Below are positions 44,837 to 53,021 of a DNA stretch of 64,000 nucleotides, in pieces; positions within the stretch are counted from its first letter, which is position 1; each line of letters opens with the position of its first letter. The DNA comes from Spirochaetes bacterium GWB1_60_80 (lineage in GTDB: Bacteria; Spirochaetota; Spirochaetia; Treponematales; UBA12059). The stretch lies in the NCBI GenBank assembly GCA_001829185.1, contig MIAR01000037.1, positions 16,441 to 80,440 on the forward strand, given 5' to 3'. The position numbers and the translations under genes are program-made. The notes under the pieces were generated by a model. The model was given only the letters and a program-made list of their open reading frames with translations. It searched no databases and was not told where the DNA came from.

Positions 44837-45061
44837 ATGACCGTAGTTTGGACAATCTTCGGCATAGCGGAAGCCCTGCACCGTCTCTTGGCCTCGAAAG
44901 GCATCCGCCGTCTGATCGGCGGCTGGTTGCGCGACTATGCCCTGGCCGCCTGCTGGCCGCTTGTTCCGGACGGTTGGCAGCCGCTGTCCGCCAGCCTGGC
45001 CCGGCCGGCCGCCTTCCTGGCCGCCCGCCGCGGTTCAAACCCGCGCGCTCCGCCCGCCTGA
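44837..45061 (+). CDS. Short leader peptide ending RAPPA, candidate ribosome-arrest peptide for secA2
   Basis: A 74-residue ORF starting 7 bases after the -10 box, out of frame with secA2 and ending 56 bases before it. The N-terminal half has hydrophobic and basic stretches (MTVVWTIFGIAEAL, then KGIRRLIGGWLRDYALAACW) that could act as an export signal. The C-terminus is RGSNPRAPPA. The RAPP/RAGP motif is the key element of SecM-, ApdA- and ApdP-type arrest peptides, which stall the ribosome and adjust Sec gene translation. The Arg-Ala-Pro-Pro codons contain GCTCC, complementary to the secA2 Shine-Dalgarno GGAGC. Translation and stalling are not shown; it could be a chance ORF. Confidence 0.45.
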   Translation: MTVVWTIFGIAEALHRLLASKGIRRLIGGWLRDYALAACWPLVPDGWQPLSASLARPAAFLAARRGSNPRAPPA

Positions 45062-45113
45062 GCCCCTTTCCTGATACCGGCCCTTCCGGGTTCGGCAACC
45101 AGCGACGAGGAGC
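45047..45113 (+). promoter_or_regulatory. Possible Shine-Dalgarno-sequestering stem in front of secA2
   Basis: GCTCC at 45047-45051 (Ala-Pro codons of the leader) is complementary to GGAGC at 45109-45113, the secA2 ribosome-binding site. A ribosome halted at the RAPP codons would cover the first arm and free the second. The stem is only 5 bp, so folding needs to be computed. Confidence 0.35.
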
Positions 45114-45117
45114 TACC

Positions 45118-47523
45118 ATGAACAAAAAATTATCACCTTTTGCCACCCGCCTGGCCCATGCCCTGAGCACCGCCAAAGGCGTGCCGATCATTGATGACCT
45201 GGCGGCGGCCAGGGAAACCGCCGGACGGGTACGCGCCGCCCTGGCCAGCCTCGGCCAATCAAGCAGCCTAGCCGACCAGATGGCCGCCTTGCGCGCCACT
45301 GCGCCACGGCGAACTAGCCAAACCGACCAGGCTGGCCGGCGTGGCCAAGGCCCGACAGCCGCCGCGGCCGCCGACCGCCTGGTGGCGGCCTTCAGCCTGG
45401 CAACGGCCGCCTTCCGAAGCGCCTTGGGCGTCGAACTGTTCGACGAGCAACTGGTAGCGGCGGTCGTCATGGCCGGCGGCGGCCTGGCCGAGCTGGCCAC
45501 CGGCGAGGGCAAGACCTTTGCCGCCGCCCTGGCCGCCGGCTACTGGGCGCTGGACGGCCGGGGTTGCCATATCCTGACGGCCAACGATTACTTGGCCGAG
45601 CGCGACGCCCGTTGGCTTGAGCCGGTCTATCAAGCCCTTGGCCTGTCCTGCGCCTTCGTAATCCAGGGCATGGCGCCGAACGAGCGACGGGCGGCCTACC
45701 AGGCTGACATCACCTACCTGACCGCCCGTGAGGCCGGCTACGACTACCTGCGCGACCGGCTGGCTGGCGCTCCGGCCGAACTGGTGCAGCGCGGCCTCGA
45801 TTCGGCGCTGGTCGACGAGGCCGATTGCCTGCTGATCGACGAGGCGCGCTCGCCGCTGGTGATAGCCGACCGGGCCGACGGCGCGCCGGAGGACTTGACC
45901 GTATTCGGTGCCATCGCCGGCAGCCTGGTTCCCGGGCAGGATTTTCAGGCCGAAGCGAACAGCCACGGTCTCGGCTTGACCCTGGCCGGCCAGGAACGGG
46001 TGGCCTCCGCCCTGGGCAGCGGCGGCATGCACCAACCGGAAGACCGCGAGCGCTTTGCCCGGGTGCATGCCGCCCTGTACGCCCGCTGCTTCCTGGAGCG
46101 CGACCGCGATTACCTCGTCAAGGCAGCTTCCCTCCAGTTGGTGGACGAGCTGACCGGGCGGGTGGCCCAGGGCCGGCGCTGGCCATACGGCGTCCAAGCC
46201 GCCGTCGAGGCGCGCGAAGGCCTGCCGCCCGTGGCCGAGAGCGCTATCCTCGGCTCAATAACCCTGCAGCGCTTCATCCCGCTCTACCGCCGCATCGCCG
46301 CCATGACGGCCACTGCCGCCCCGGCGGCGGAAGAATTCTTCACCATTTACGGCCTGGCCGTGCATGTCATACCGCCGCGCCTGCCCTCGCGCCGCGTTGA
46401 TGCTCCCGACCGGCTGTTCCGAACCATTGCTGGCAAGGAGGCTGCCATCGTGGCCGAGGTGGCGGCCGAGCAAGAGCGCGGCCGGCCGGTGCTGCTGGCC
46501 ACCTCGTCAGTGGCCGACTCGGAGCGCTTGGCGGACCAGCTGCGCGCCGCCGGCGTGCCGTGCCAAGTGCTCAACGCCCGCAACGACCAAGACGAGGCGC
46601 TGGCCATCGCCGCCGCCGGCTGCCAAGGCGCGGTGACGGTATCCACCGACATGGCCGGTCGCGGTACCGACATCCAGCTAGGCGGCCCACAAGCCTCGGC
46701 CGCCGAACGCACCCGGCTGGCGAAACTGGGCGGCCTGTACGTGCTGGGTTGCGCTCGCCGCGAAAGCCGCCGCCTGGACGACCAGCTACGCGGCCGGGCT
46801 GGCCGCCAAGGCGATCCTGGACTGACGCGCTTCTACTGCAGCCTGGAAGACCCGTTGTTCGCGCGCTACGGCGTGGCTGCCTTCCTGCCACCAGAATACT
46901 TGCAGTCAATCGGCCCGGCCGACTCCGAGCTCCACGACCGCCGGGCCAGCCGCGAAATCGACCGCGCCCAACGCCTGATCGAAGGCCACCACCACCGAGT
47001 GCGCGATGCCCGACGCCGCTCCAGCCAATTATTCGAGCTCCACCGTCGACGCATCGCCAGCCTGCGTGAAGCTTGCCTCTTTGGTCTGGATGGCGACGTG
47101 CGTCGCGGCCGGCTGGCGGCCATCGACGGCTTCTGGACAGAGCACCTGGCGGCCTATGAGGAATTGCGCGAGGGCATCCACCTGGTGCGCTACGCCGGGC
47201 GCGACCCGGACCGCGAGTTCGACCGCCGGCTGGATGAGGCCTTCGAGGCCGGGTTATCCGCCTGCGGCTTGCGCGATGGCGACGACGCGAGCGCCGCCGA
47301 GGCAAGCGCCAGCGCGGCGGAGGCTGACGTGAGCGCTTGGCCGGCGCGTCGGCCGGGCGGCGCCGGCGCGACCTGGACCTACCAGATCGACGAGGAGCCG
47401 GTCGAGCCCTTCCGGCTGCCGTCGGTCATGAACGGCGCCTCGCTGGTCGAGTCGGTGGTGCAGGTGCCACTGTCGCTGCTGCGCGCCTTGCGGGCCATCT
47501 GGCGGCGGTGGCGGCGGACATGA
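45118..47523 (+). CDS. secA2: Divergent SecA (SecA2-like) preprotein translocase ATPase
   Basis: An 801-residue protein with the SecA DEAD motor: Walker A ELATGEGKT (Lys132), TANDYLAERDARW, DITYLTAREAGYDYLRDRL, Walker B DEADCLLIDEARSPL (233 on), STDMAGRGTDIQLGG and RRLDDQLRGRAGRQGDPG. The helical wing and scaffold follow. It lacks the usual zinc-binding Cys tail, is shorter than housekeeping SecA, and has divergent motif wording, so it is more likely an accessory SecA2 than the main SecA. GAGGAGC precedes ATG. No SecY2 or obvious substrate is adjacent; the PPC and lipoprotein genes at 57-63 kb are possible clients. Confidence 0.88.
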   Translation: MNKKLSPFATRLAHALSTAKGVPIIDDLAAARETAGRVRAALASLGQSSSLADQMAALRATAPRRTSQTDQAGRRGQGPTAAAAADRLVAAFSLATAAFRSALGVELFDEQLVAAVVMAGGGLAELATGEGKTFAAALAAGYWALDGRGCHILTANDYLAERDARWLEPVYQALGLSCAFVIQGMAPNERRAAYQADITYLTAREAGYDYLRDRLAGAPAELVQRGLDSALVDEADCLLIDEARSPLVIADRADGAPEDLTVFGAIAGSLVPGQDFQAEANSHGLGLTLAGQERVASALGSGGMHQPEDRERFARVHAALYARCFLERDRDYLVKAASLQLVDELTGRVAQGRRWPYGVQAAVEAREGLPPVAESAILGSITLQRFIPLYRRIAAMTATAAPAAEEFFTIYGLAVHVIPPRLPSRRVDAPDRLFRTIAGKEAAIVAEVAAEQERGRPVLLATSSVADSERLADQLRAAGVPCQVLNARNDQDEALAIAAAGCQGAVTVSTDMAGRGTDIQLGGPQASAAERTRLAKLGGLYVLGCARRESRRLDDQLRGRAGRQGDPGLTRFYCSLEDPLFARYGVAAFLPPEYLQSIGPADSELHDRRASREIDRAQRLIEGHHHRVRDARRRSSQLFELHRRRIASLREACLFGLDGDVRRGRLAAIDGFWTEHLAAYEELREGIHLVRYAGRDPDREFDRRLDEAFEAGLSACGLRDGDDASAAEASASAAEADVSAWPARRPGGAGATWTYQIDEEPVEPFRLPSVMNGASLVESVVQVPLSLLRALRAIWRRWRRT

Positions 47524-47557
47524 AACAGCCCCCCCCGGGCGGCGGCGGGCCGTACCG

Positions 47558-48208
47558 TCAAAGGCCGAAATAGGCGGCGGTGGCCAGGAACAGGCAGAAA
47601 TTGGACAGGAACTGGTAAAAATGGTAGGCGCTGTGGTGGTCGAACTCCCAGATCAGCTTAAGGCGGAATTTCTGGCGGGCCTCGACGGCGGTGGCCACCA
47701 AGGCCAGCACCATGCCGCCCAGCAGCCACCAGGCGCCGGCCTGCTGCCGCACCAGGGCCAGCCACAGGCCGGCCGCTAGCATCAGGCCGCCCAGGGCCAC
47801 GCCGATGTAAATGATCTTGGGCACGATGGCCGGCCAGCGCAGGCAGGCCAGCACCAGTGCCAGGCCCAGGCCAGTACAAACCAGGACGGCCACCCGCCCG
47901 GCGGCCGGGCCGAACAGGTCGAAGGCCAGACTGCCAATTATAAGAACATAACAGACGCTGAAGCAAAGCGTCAAGAACTGCCAGAGAACGGCGTTAGTCT
48001 TCTTGGTCATCATGAAGCCGTGGGCGATGGTGCCCAACAGCGCCGTCAGGCTCATGCCGCCGAAGACGCCGATCCACAGCCAGCCCCGGAAGGTGTGCAG
48101 TGCGGCACTGCCGGCCAGAAAGGCCGTCATCAGGCCGGTCTGGATGGCCAGGATGAGATCCGTGGCCGCGGTAGTGCGTTCGGTGGGTAGGTCGATGAAG
48201 CGGATCAT
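47558..48208 (-). CDS. Seven-helix membrane protein coupled to the activase gene
   Basis: A 216-residue integral membrane protein with seven hydrophobic segments and short loops; the motif HHSAYHFYQFLSNFCLF near the C-terminus holds several His residues in or near a helix end. I do not recognise the family with certainty. ATG 48208 overlaps the activase stop by 4 bases (ATGA), so the two are coupled. The open frame continues upstream inside the activase gene but does not look like protein there. Confidence 0.8.
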   Translation of the reverse strand: MIRFIDLPTERTTAATDLILAIQTGLMTAFLAGSAALHTFRGWLWIGVFGGMSLTALLGTIAHGFMMTKKTNAVLWQFLTLCFSVCYVLIIGSLAFDLFGPAAGRVAVLVCTGLGLALVLACLRWPAIVPKIIYIGVALGGLMLAAGLWLALVRQQAGAWWLLGGMVLALVATAVEARQKFRLKLIWEFDHHSAYHFYQFLSNFCLFLATAAYFGL

Positions 48209-51200
48209 GCCTGCGCTCCGGCGGCGCTTTCCTCGGCTGGGTCGGCGCAGGCTGGCGCGCCGGCAGCGCCGCCGCCCGCCGTGGCCTTGGCCTTGGCCAC
48301 GGCCACGGCCTTCAGGTTTTTCTGGCGCTCGTAGGCGTTGATGATCAGCATCTGCAGGCGGTTCTCGATGTTGCCCTGGCTGGTGTCCGGGTCGTAGTCG
48401 AGGGCCAGGATCTGGATGTGCGGGAAATCCTTCTTGAGGCCCTTGGACATGCCGCGGCCGGTGATGTGGTTGGGCATGCAGCCGAAGGGCTGCAGGATGA
48501 TGAAGTAGTTGATGCCGTGCTTGGCCAGCTCGGTGATCTCGCCGGCGATCATCCAGCCCTCGCCGGGAACGAAGGTCTTGTGCACCAAGTGCTCGCAGCC
48601 GGGAGCGTATTCTTCCAGCAGTTTTTCCTCGCGGAAGTAGCGGCAGCTGCGCGCGATCTTGGCCACCGCCCTGAGGCTGCGCTTGATGAGAGCGTCGCCG
48701 ACGATGGGGGTGAGGGCCTCGGCAAAGGGGTAGCGGACGTGGAAGTTCTTCATCTCGTCCTTGGCCCGGATATACTCCATACGGAACTTGTTGACCATGT
48801 ACGGCAGGATGACCTCCATGCCATGGTCTTCCAGGTAGCGGACGATGAAGTTGTTGGACGAGGGGTGGAAGTTGAGTAGGATCTCGCCGATGATGAAGAC
48901 CTTCGGCTTTTCCTCGCGCATGTCCACTGGGATGGCGTCGAAGCGCGGGATGCAGGCCTTGAAGGCGGCGATGGCGTACTTGACGCCGCGCTCGAAGCCG
49001 GCGGCCACGGCCGCGACCGACTCGTCGAAAACCTTCTCGGTGGCGCCCTTCTCCAGCTCGTAGGGCCGGACGCGGTGCGACAGCGCCTCCAGGGCGTCGG
49101 CGATGCACAGCGCCCAGATCATGCGCAGCTGGAACAGCTCGCCGAGCTCCAGGCCCGGGTGCATGCCCTTGGTGTCCTTGTCGGTGCTCATCAGCGGAAC
49201 ATTCTTGTAACCGGCGTCGTCGAGGGCCTTGCGGGCCAGCACGGCGTATTGGGTATAGCGACAGTCGCAGATGCCCTTGCCGATGCCGAAGGCCACCTCG
49301 TCGGGCTTGTACAGGCCCTTGTCCATCACCGCCAGGAACTCGCCGATGTTGACCTGGGCCGGGAAGCAGATGTCGTTGTGGACGTACTTCTTGCCCAGTT
49401 TGAAGGCGTCGCCATCGGCCAGGGGCAGGCGCTCCACCCTGAGGCCCTGGCGGCGCAGGATGGAGGTGGCGAAGGCCGAAAAGGTCGGCGACAGGTTGGG
49501 AATCAGGATGGTCTTTTCCTTGCGGTGCTTTTTCTCGAACTTGACCGCGTAGGGATCCGGCTGCGCTTGGGCCGGCGCTTGCTTGAGCAGGGTCCGTTTC
49601 TGGTGCAGCGTCTCGATGAAGGACTTGGTGCGGATGTTGAGCGAGCCGGCCGTGTTGCTCTCGTCGAGCTTGAGGATGAGCGGGCTCTTGCCGGCGATGT
49701 CCTTGAGGATGCGCGTCATCTCGTCGGACAGAATGGCGTCGTGGCCGCAGCCGAAGCTGACGATTTGGACCATCTCCAGGTTGGGGTTGTTGCCGACCGC
49801 CACGGCCGCGTTGAGCACCCGGGTATGGAAATTATTATTCACGTCCAGGCGGGTGGTCTTCAGCGTCGGCCTGTGCACGCCGGGAATGGCGTCCAGCGGC
49901 AGCACCGGGATGCCCTGACGGGTGAAGTAACCGGCCAGGTCGTGGTTGATGAAGTTGTCGTTGTGATAGGGCCGGCCGGCCAGCACCACCGCCAGCGAGT
50001 TGTCGAGCTTCAGACTGTCCAGCAACTCGCGGCCCTTGTCCAGCAGCTCCCGCTGGAATCCGTCCATGGCCAAGTCGGCTTGGGCGATGGCCGCCTTGGC
50101 GGAGGCAGCGCTGATGCCGATAGTTTTCTTCAGGTAGTCGACCAGCTGCAGATTGCGGGACCGGGTATCCAGCCAGTGGAAATTCGGCGTATCGAAGGGA
50201 ATACCGTGCTTGCCCATCGGGTCGTCGCTGATGCGTACCACCATCGGATAGCCCTTTACCACGGCGCAGACATAGGTGCTGTTGCGGTCGGCGTTCTCGC
50301 TGGGCATGCGGTTCATGATAGGCATGAAGATGCGGTCCACCTTCTTCTTGACTAGGTCGGCGATGTGGCCGTGCACCAGCTTGGCCGGAAAGCAGACCGT
50401 ATCCGAGGAGACGGCGTGGATGCCGTCCTCGTACAGTCGCTGGGTGCTGGTGCCGGACAGCCGCACCGTAAAGCCCAAGGCCCGGAACAGGTTGTTCCAG
50501 AACGGGAAGCTGTTCCAGAATTCCAGCACGCGCGGGATGCCGACGGTGGCCTTGCGGTCGGGCAGCACCGAGACGCAGGGCCAGTCGCGGAACAACAGCT
50601 CCTGGCGGTATTTGAAGAGGTCGGGCACGGCGTCGATGCGCTGGCGGGCGGCCTTGACCTGCTCGCGGACGGCGCTGTCGGTGGCCTGCCCCAGGATCTC
50701 GCCGCGCTCGCAGCGGTTTCCGGTGATGAAATTGTCGCCGGATGAAAAGGTGATGACGGTGCGGTTGCAGTTATTGGTGCAGAACGGGCAGATGACGTTC
50801 GGTTGCTGGGTAAAGGAAAGTTCCTCCAGGGCGGGAAAGCCGATGAAGGTTGACGCCTGGTTGGCCTCGGCGGCCGGGCGGTCCTTTAGGTGCTGTTTGG
50901 TGAGGAGGGCGATGCCCAGGGCGCCCATCTCGCCGGGATACGGCGAGCGCACCACCTGCTTGCCGGTGTACTGCTCGATGGCCCGCAGCACCGCCATGTT
51001 CTTGAAGGTGCCGCCCTGGACCACGATGCGGTCGCCCAGGCTGGTCAGGTTGGCGATGCGCACCACCTTGGTAAAGACATTGTCGATGATGGAGCGGCAG
51101 AGGCCGGCGATGATGTCTTGCGGCGTCTTGCCGTTCTTCTGCTCGGTGATGATGCAGCTGTTCATGAAGACCGTACAGCGCGAGCCCAGCACCGACGGAT

Positions 51201-52686
51201 CCTTGGCGGCGAAGGCCGTGTCCGAAATTTGCTTTACCGGCACCTTCAGCGATGACGCGAAATTCTCCAGGAAGGAACCGCAACCAGCCGAGCAGGCCTC
51301 GTTGAGGGTGATGCCGGTGACGATGTTGTTGGTGATCTGAATGGCCTTCATGTCCTGGCCGCCGATGTCCAGGATAAAGGAGACATCCGGGATGTACTTC
51401 ATGGTGGCCTTGGCGTGGGCCACCGTCTCCACGACATGGTAGTCGGCGTGCAGAGCCTTGGAAAACAGCAATTCGCCGTAGCCGGTGACGCCGACGCCCA
51501 GGATCTTGAGGTGCCAATCGCTTTCCTGGTAGCGGCGGTTGAGGGCAACCAAGGCACGCTGGATGACGCGCAGCGGCTCGCCGTCATTATGGGCGTAGTA
51601 GCTGTCCACCAGCTGTTCGTCTTCGGTCATCAGGACGAATTTGGTGGTGGTGGAACCGGCGTCGATGCCCAGGTAGACCGGGATGCGGCTGCCGGCTGGC
51701 CAATTCGGCACAGTAATGGTCGGCAGCTGGTGGCGGGCGAAGAAATCGGCCTTCTCGGCCTCGCTGTCAAAGAAGGCCCGGCCGGTCAGCTGATCCTCAT
51801 CCTGGCGGGATTGGGTATAGTGGGCCAGCCGATCCAGCGCCAGCTTGAGGTCAAAGGCGTTAGCCTCGTGCCCGAACATGACGCCGGTGGACAGGGCGGT
51901 ACCCAGGGCGACGATGATTTCCGGGTTTTCGGGCCGCATGATATCGTCCGGGCCCAGGCCGAGGCGCTCGGCGAAGACTTCCACCAGGCGCGGGTTGAAG
52001 GTCAACGGGCCGCCCTCGAAGATGACCGGCGCCTTGATTTCCAGGCCCTGGGCCAGGCCGCCGATAGTCTGCTTGGCAATGGCGTGGTAGGTGGACAGGG
52101 CGATATCCTCGCGCGAGACGCCCTGGTTCAGGAGCGGCTGGATATCGGTCTTGGCGAAAACGCCGCAGCGGCCGGAAATATCGTAAATGTGGCGACCCTT
52201 GCTGGCCAGGGCGTTGAAGTCGCTAACCGGCACCTTGAGCAAGCTGGCGATTTCGTCGATGAAGGCGCCGGTGCCACCAGCGCAGCTGCCGTTCATGCGC
52301 ATGTCCGAGGCCATCAGCTGACCGGAAGCCTCGTCATAATGGAAGAAAATGATCTTGGCGTCCTGGCCACCCAGCTCTACCGCCACGCGAGTCTGCGGAA
52401 AGAAGTCCTTTATAGCTATGGAATTGGCCACCACTTCCTGGATGTAGTGGGCCTGAATGGCCTCGGCCAGGTTCTTGCCACCCGAGCCGCAAACCGTGGC
52501 ATTAACCAGAATGCCCGGAAACAGTCCGTCGATTTCCTGCAGCAGCGACAAAAGCGTCTCGGCCTGGCGGGCGTTGTGGCGGGCGTAGCGATGGTGTAAG
52601 ATTTTTTTGCTGTCCGGCTCGACCAGAACCACCTTGACGGTAGTCGATCCTACATCTATTCCTGCCCATACAACAGGTTGCTTCAT
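48205..52686 (-). CDS. Giant 2-hydroxyacyl-CoA dehydratase activase-type protein
   Basis: A 1493-residue protein. It contains two BadF/BcrA-type ASKHA ATPase units (about 5-260: GIDVGSTTVKVVLVEPD, MNGSCAGGTGAF, GRCGVFAKTD; about 325-590: LGIDAGSTTTKFVLM, EACSAGCGSFLENFA, GSRCTVFMNSC), a Cys cluster (CPFCTNNCNRT and NRCERGE), a DUF2229 region, and a C-terminal part like the dehydratase D subunit (GDALIKRSLRAVAKIARSCR, FGCMPNHITGRGM). Such proteins use ATP hydrolysis to deliver low-potential electrons from a [4Fe-4S] cluster. No dehydratase or CoA-transferase genes adjoin, so the acceptor is unknown. GAGGAT precedes ATG. Confidence 0.9.
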   Translation of the reverse strand: MKQPVVWAGIDVGSTTVKVVLVEPDSKKILHHRYARHNARQAETLLSLLQEIDGLFPGILVNATVCGSGGKNLAEAIQAHYIQEVVANSIAIKDFFPQTRVAVELGGQDAKIIFFHYDEASGQLMASDMRMNGSCAGGTGAFIDEIASLLKVPVSDFNALASKGRHIYDISGRCGVFAKTDIQPLLNQGVSREDIALSTYHAIAKQTIGGLAQGLEIKAPVIFEGGPLTFNPRLVEVFAERLGLGPDDIMRPENPEIIVALGTALSTGVMFGHEANAFDLKLALDRLAHYTQSRQDEDQLTGRAFFDSEAEKADFFARHQLPTITVPNWPAGSRIPVYLGIDAGSTTTKFVLMTEDEQLVDSYYAHNDGEPLRVIQRALVALNRRYQESDWHLKILGVGVTGYGELLFSKALHADYHVVETVAHAKATMKYIPDVSFILDIGGQDMKAIQITNNIVTGITLNEACSAGCGSFLENFASSLKVPVKQISDTAFAAKDPSVLGSRCTVFMNSCIITEQKNGKTPQDIIAGLCRSIIDNVFTKVVRIANLTSLGDRIVVQGGTFKNMAVLRAIEQYTGKQVVRSPYPGEMGALGIALLTKQHLKDRPAAEANQASTFIGFPALEELSFTQQPNVICPFCTNNCNRTVITFSSGDNFITGNRCERGEILGQATDSAVREQVKAARQRIDAVPDLFKYRQELLFRDWPCVSVLPDRKATVGIPRVLEFWNSFPFWNNLFRALGFTVRLSGTSTQRLYEDGIHAVSSDTVCFPAKLVHGHIADLVKKKVDRIFMPIMNRMPSENADRNSTYVCAVVKGYPMVVRISDDPMGKHGIPFDTPNFHWLDTRSRNLQLVDYLKKTIGISAASAKAAIAQADLAMDGFQRELLDKGRELLDSLKLDNSLAVVLAGRPYHNDNFINHDLAGYFTRQGIPVLPLDAIPGVHRPTLKTTRLDVNNNFHTRVLNAAVAVGNNPNLEMVQIVSFGCGHDAILSDEMTRILKDIAGKSPLILKLDESNTAGSLNIRTKSFIETLHQKRTLLKQAPAQAQPDPYAVKFEKKHRKEKTILIPNLSPTFSAFATSILRRQGLRVERLPLADGDAFKLGKKYVHNDICFPAQVNIGEFLAVMDKGLYKPDEVAFGIGKGICDCRYTQYAVLARKALDDAGYKNVPLMSTDKDTKGMHPGLELGELFQLRMIWALCIADALEALSHRVRPYELEKGATEKVFDESVAAVAAGFERGVKYAIAAFKACIPRFDAIPVDMREEKPKVFIIGEILLNFHPSSNNFIVRYLEDHGMEVILPYMVNKFRMEYIRAKDEMKNFHVRYPFAEALTPIVGDALIKRSLRAVAKIARSCRYFREEKLLEEYAPGCEHLVHKTFVPGEGWMIAGEITELAKHGINYFIILQPFGCMPNHITGRGMSKGLKKDFPHIQILALDYDPDTSQGNIENRLQMLIINAYERQKNLKAVAVAKAKATAGGGAAGAPACADPAEESAAGAQA

Positions 52687-53021
52687 TGTGCCATCCTCTT
52701 CAACTGATTGGTATTGTCGACCGGCCGCGAAACGACCGGCGGCTTCCGGCCAGGTTTAGCCTGCCACGCTCCGGGTCGAGTTCCAGCGATGATGAACAGT
52801 CTTGCCGCGCGCATGGCCGGCAGCGCCGAACCGGGCGACCTATCTACCTGCCGGCTGGCAGATAACGAATACTACCACATTACACGTTTATTTGTCATCG
52901 GCTGAGGTATTGGCTACCAAACCAAGCTAGTAAGCGAACAAGCTGGCCACGCTTGTCTGGAGCGGCAGATTTGAGTATTATTTAAAGGATATGGAGAATA
53001 TTGACTAAGTAAGGATGACGG
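52687..53021. other. 335-base divergent intergenic region
   Basis: The spacer between the activase gene (minus) and the acyltransferase gene (plus). It holds a short direct repeat CGACCGGC(C)GC around 52718-52743 and an AT-rich part at 52860-53010 where both promoters must lie. A minus-strand candidate is ATGACA-N18-TAGTAT near 52870-52900; I see no convincing plus-strand promoter. A 65-codon ORF here has no ribosome-binding site and no protein-like features. Confidence 0.5.

Noticed and set aside
48209..49108. Upstream extension of the seven-helix membrane protein by 300 codons
   Set aside because: It runs inside the activase gene in another frame and is Arg/Pro/His-rich; the ATGA overlap at 48205-48208 marks the true start.
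49075..50355. Plus-strand open frame of 426 codons opposite the activase gene, with similar ones at 28981-30441 and 51415-52599
   Set aside because: Same antisense effect; Gln/His/Val-rich translations with no recognisable fold or ribosome-binding site.
52708..52905. 65-codon ORF in the spacer before the acyltransferase gene
   Set aside because: No ribosome-binding site or protein-like composition, and it stops well before the next gene.
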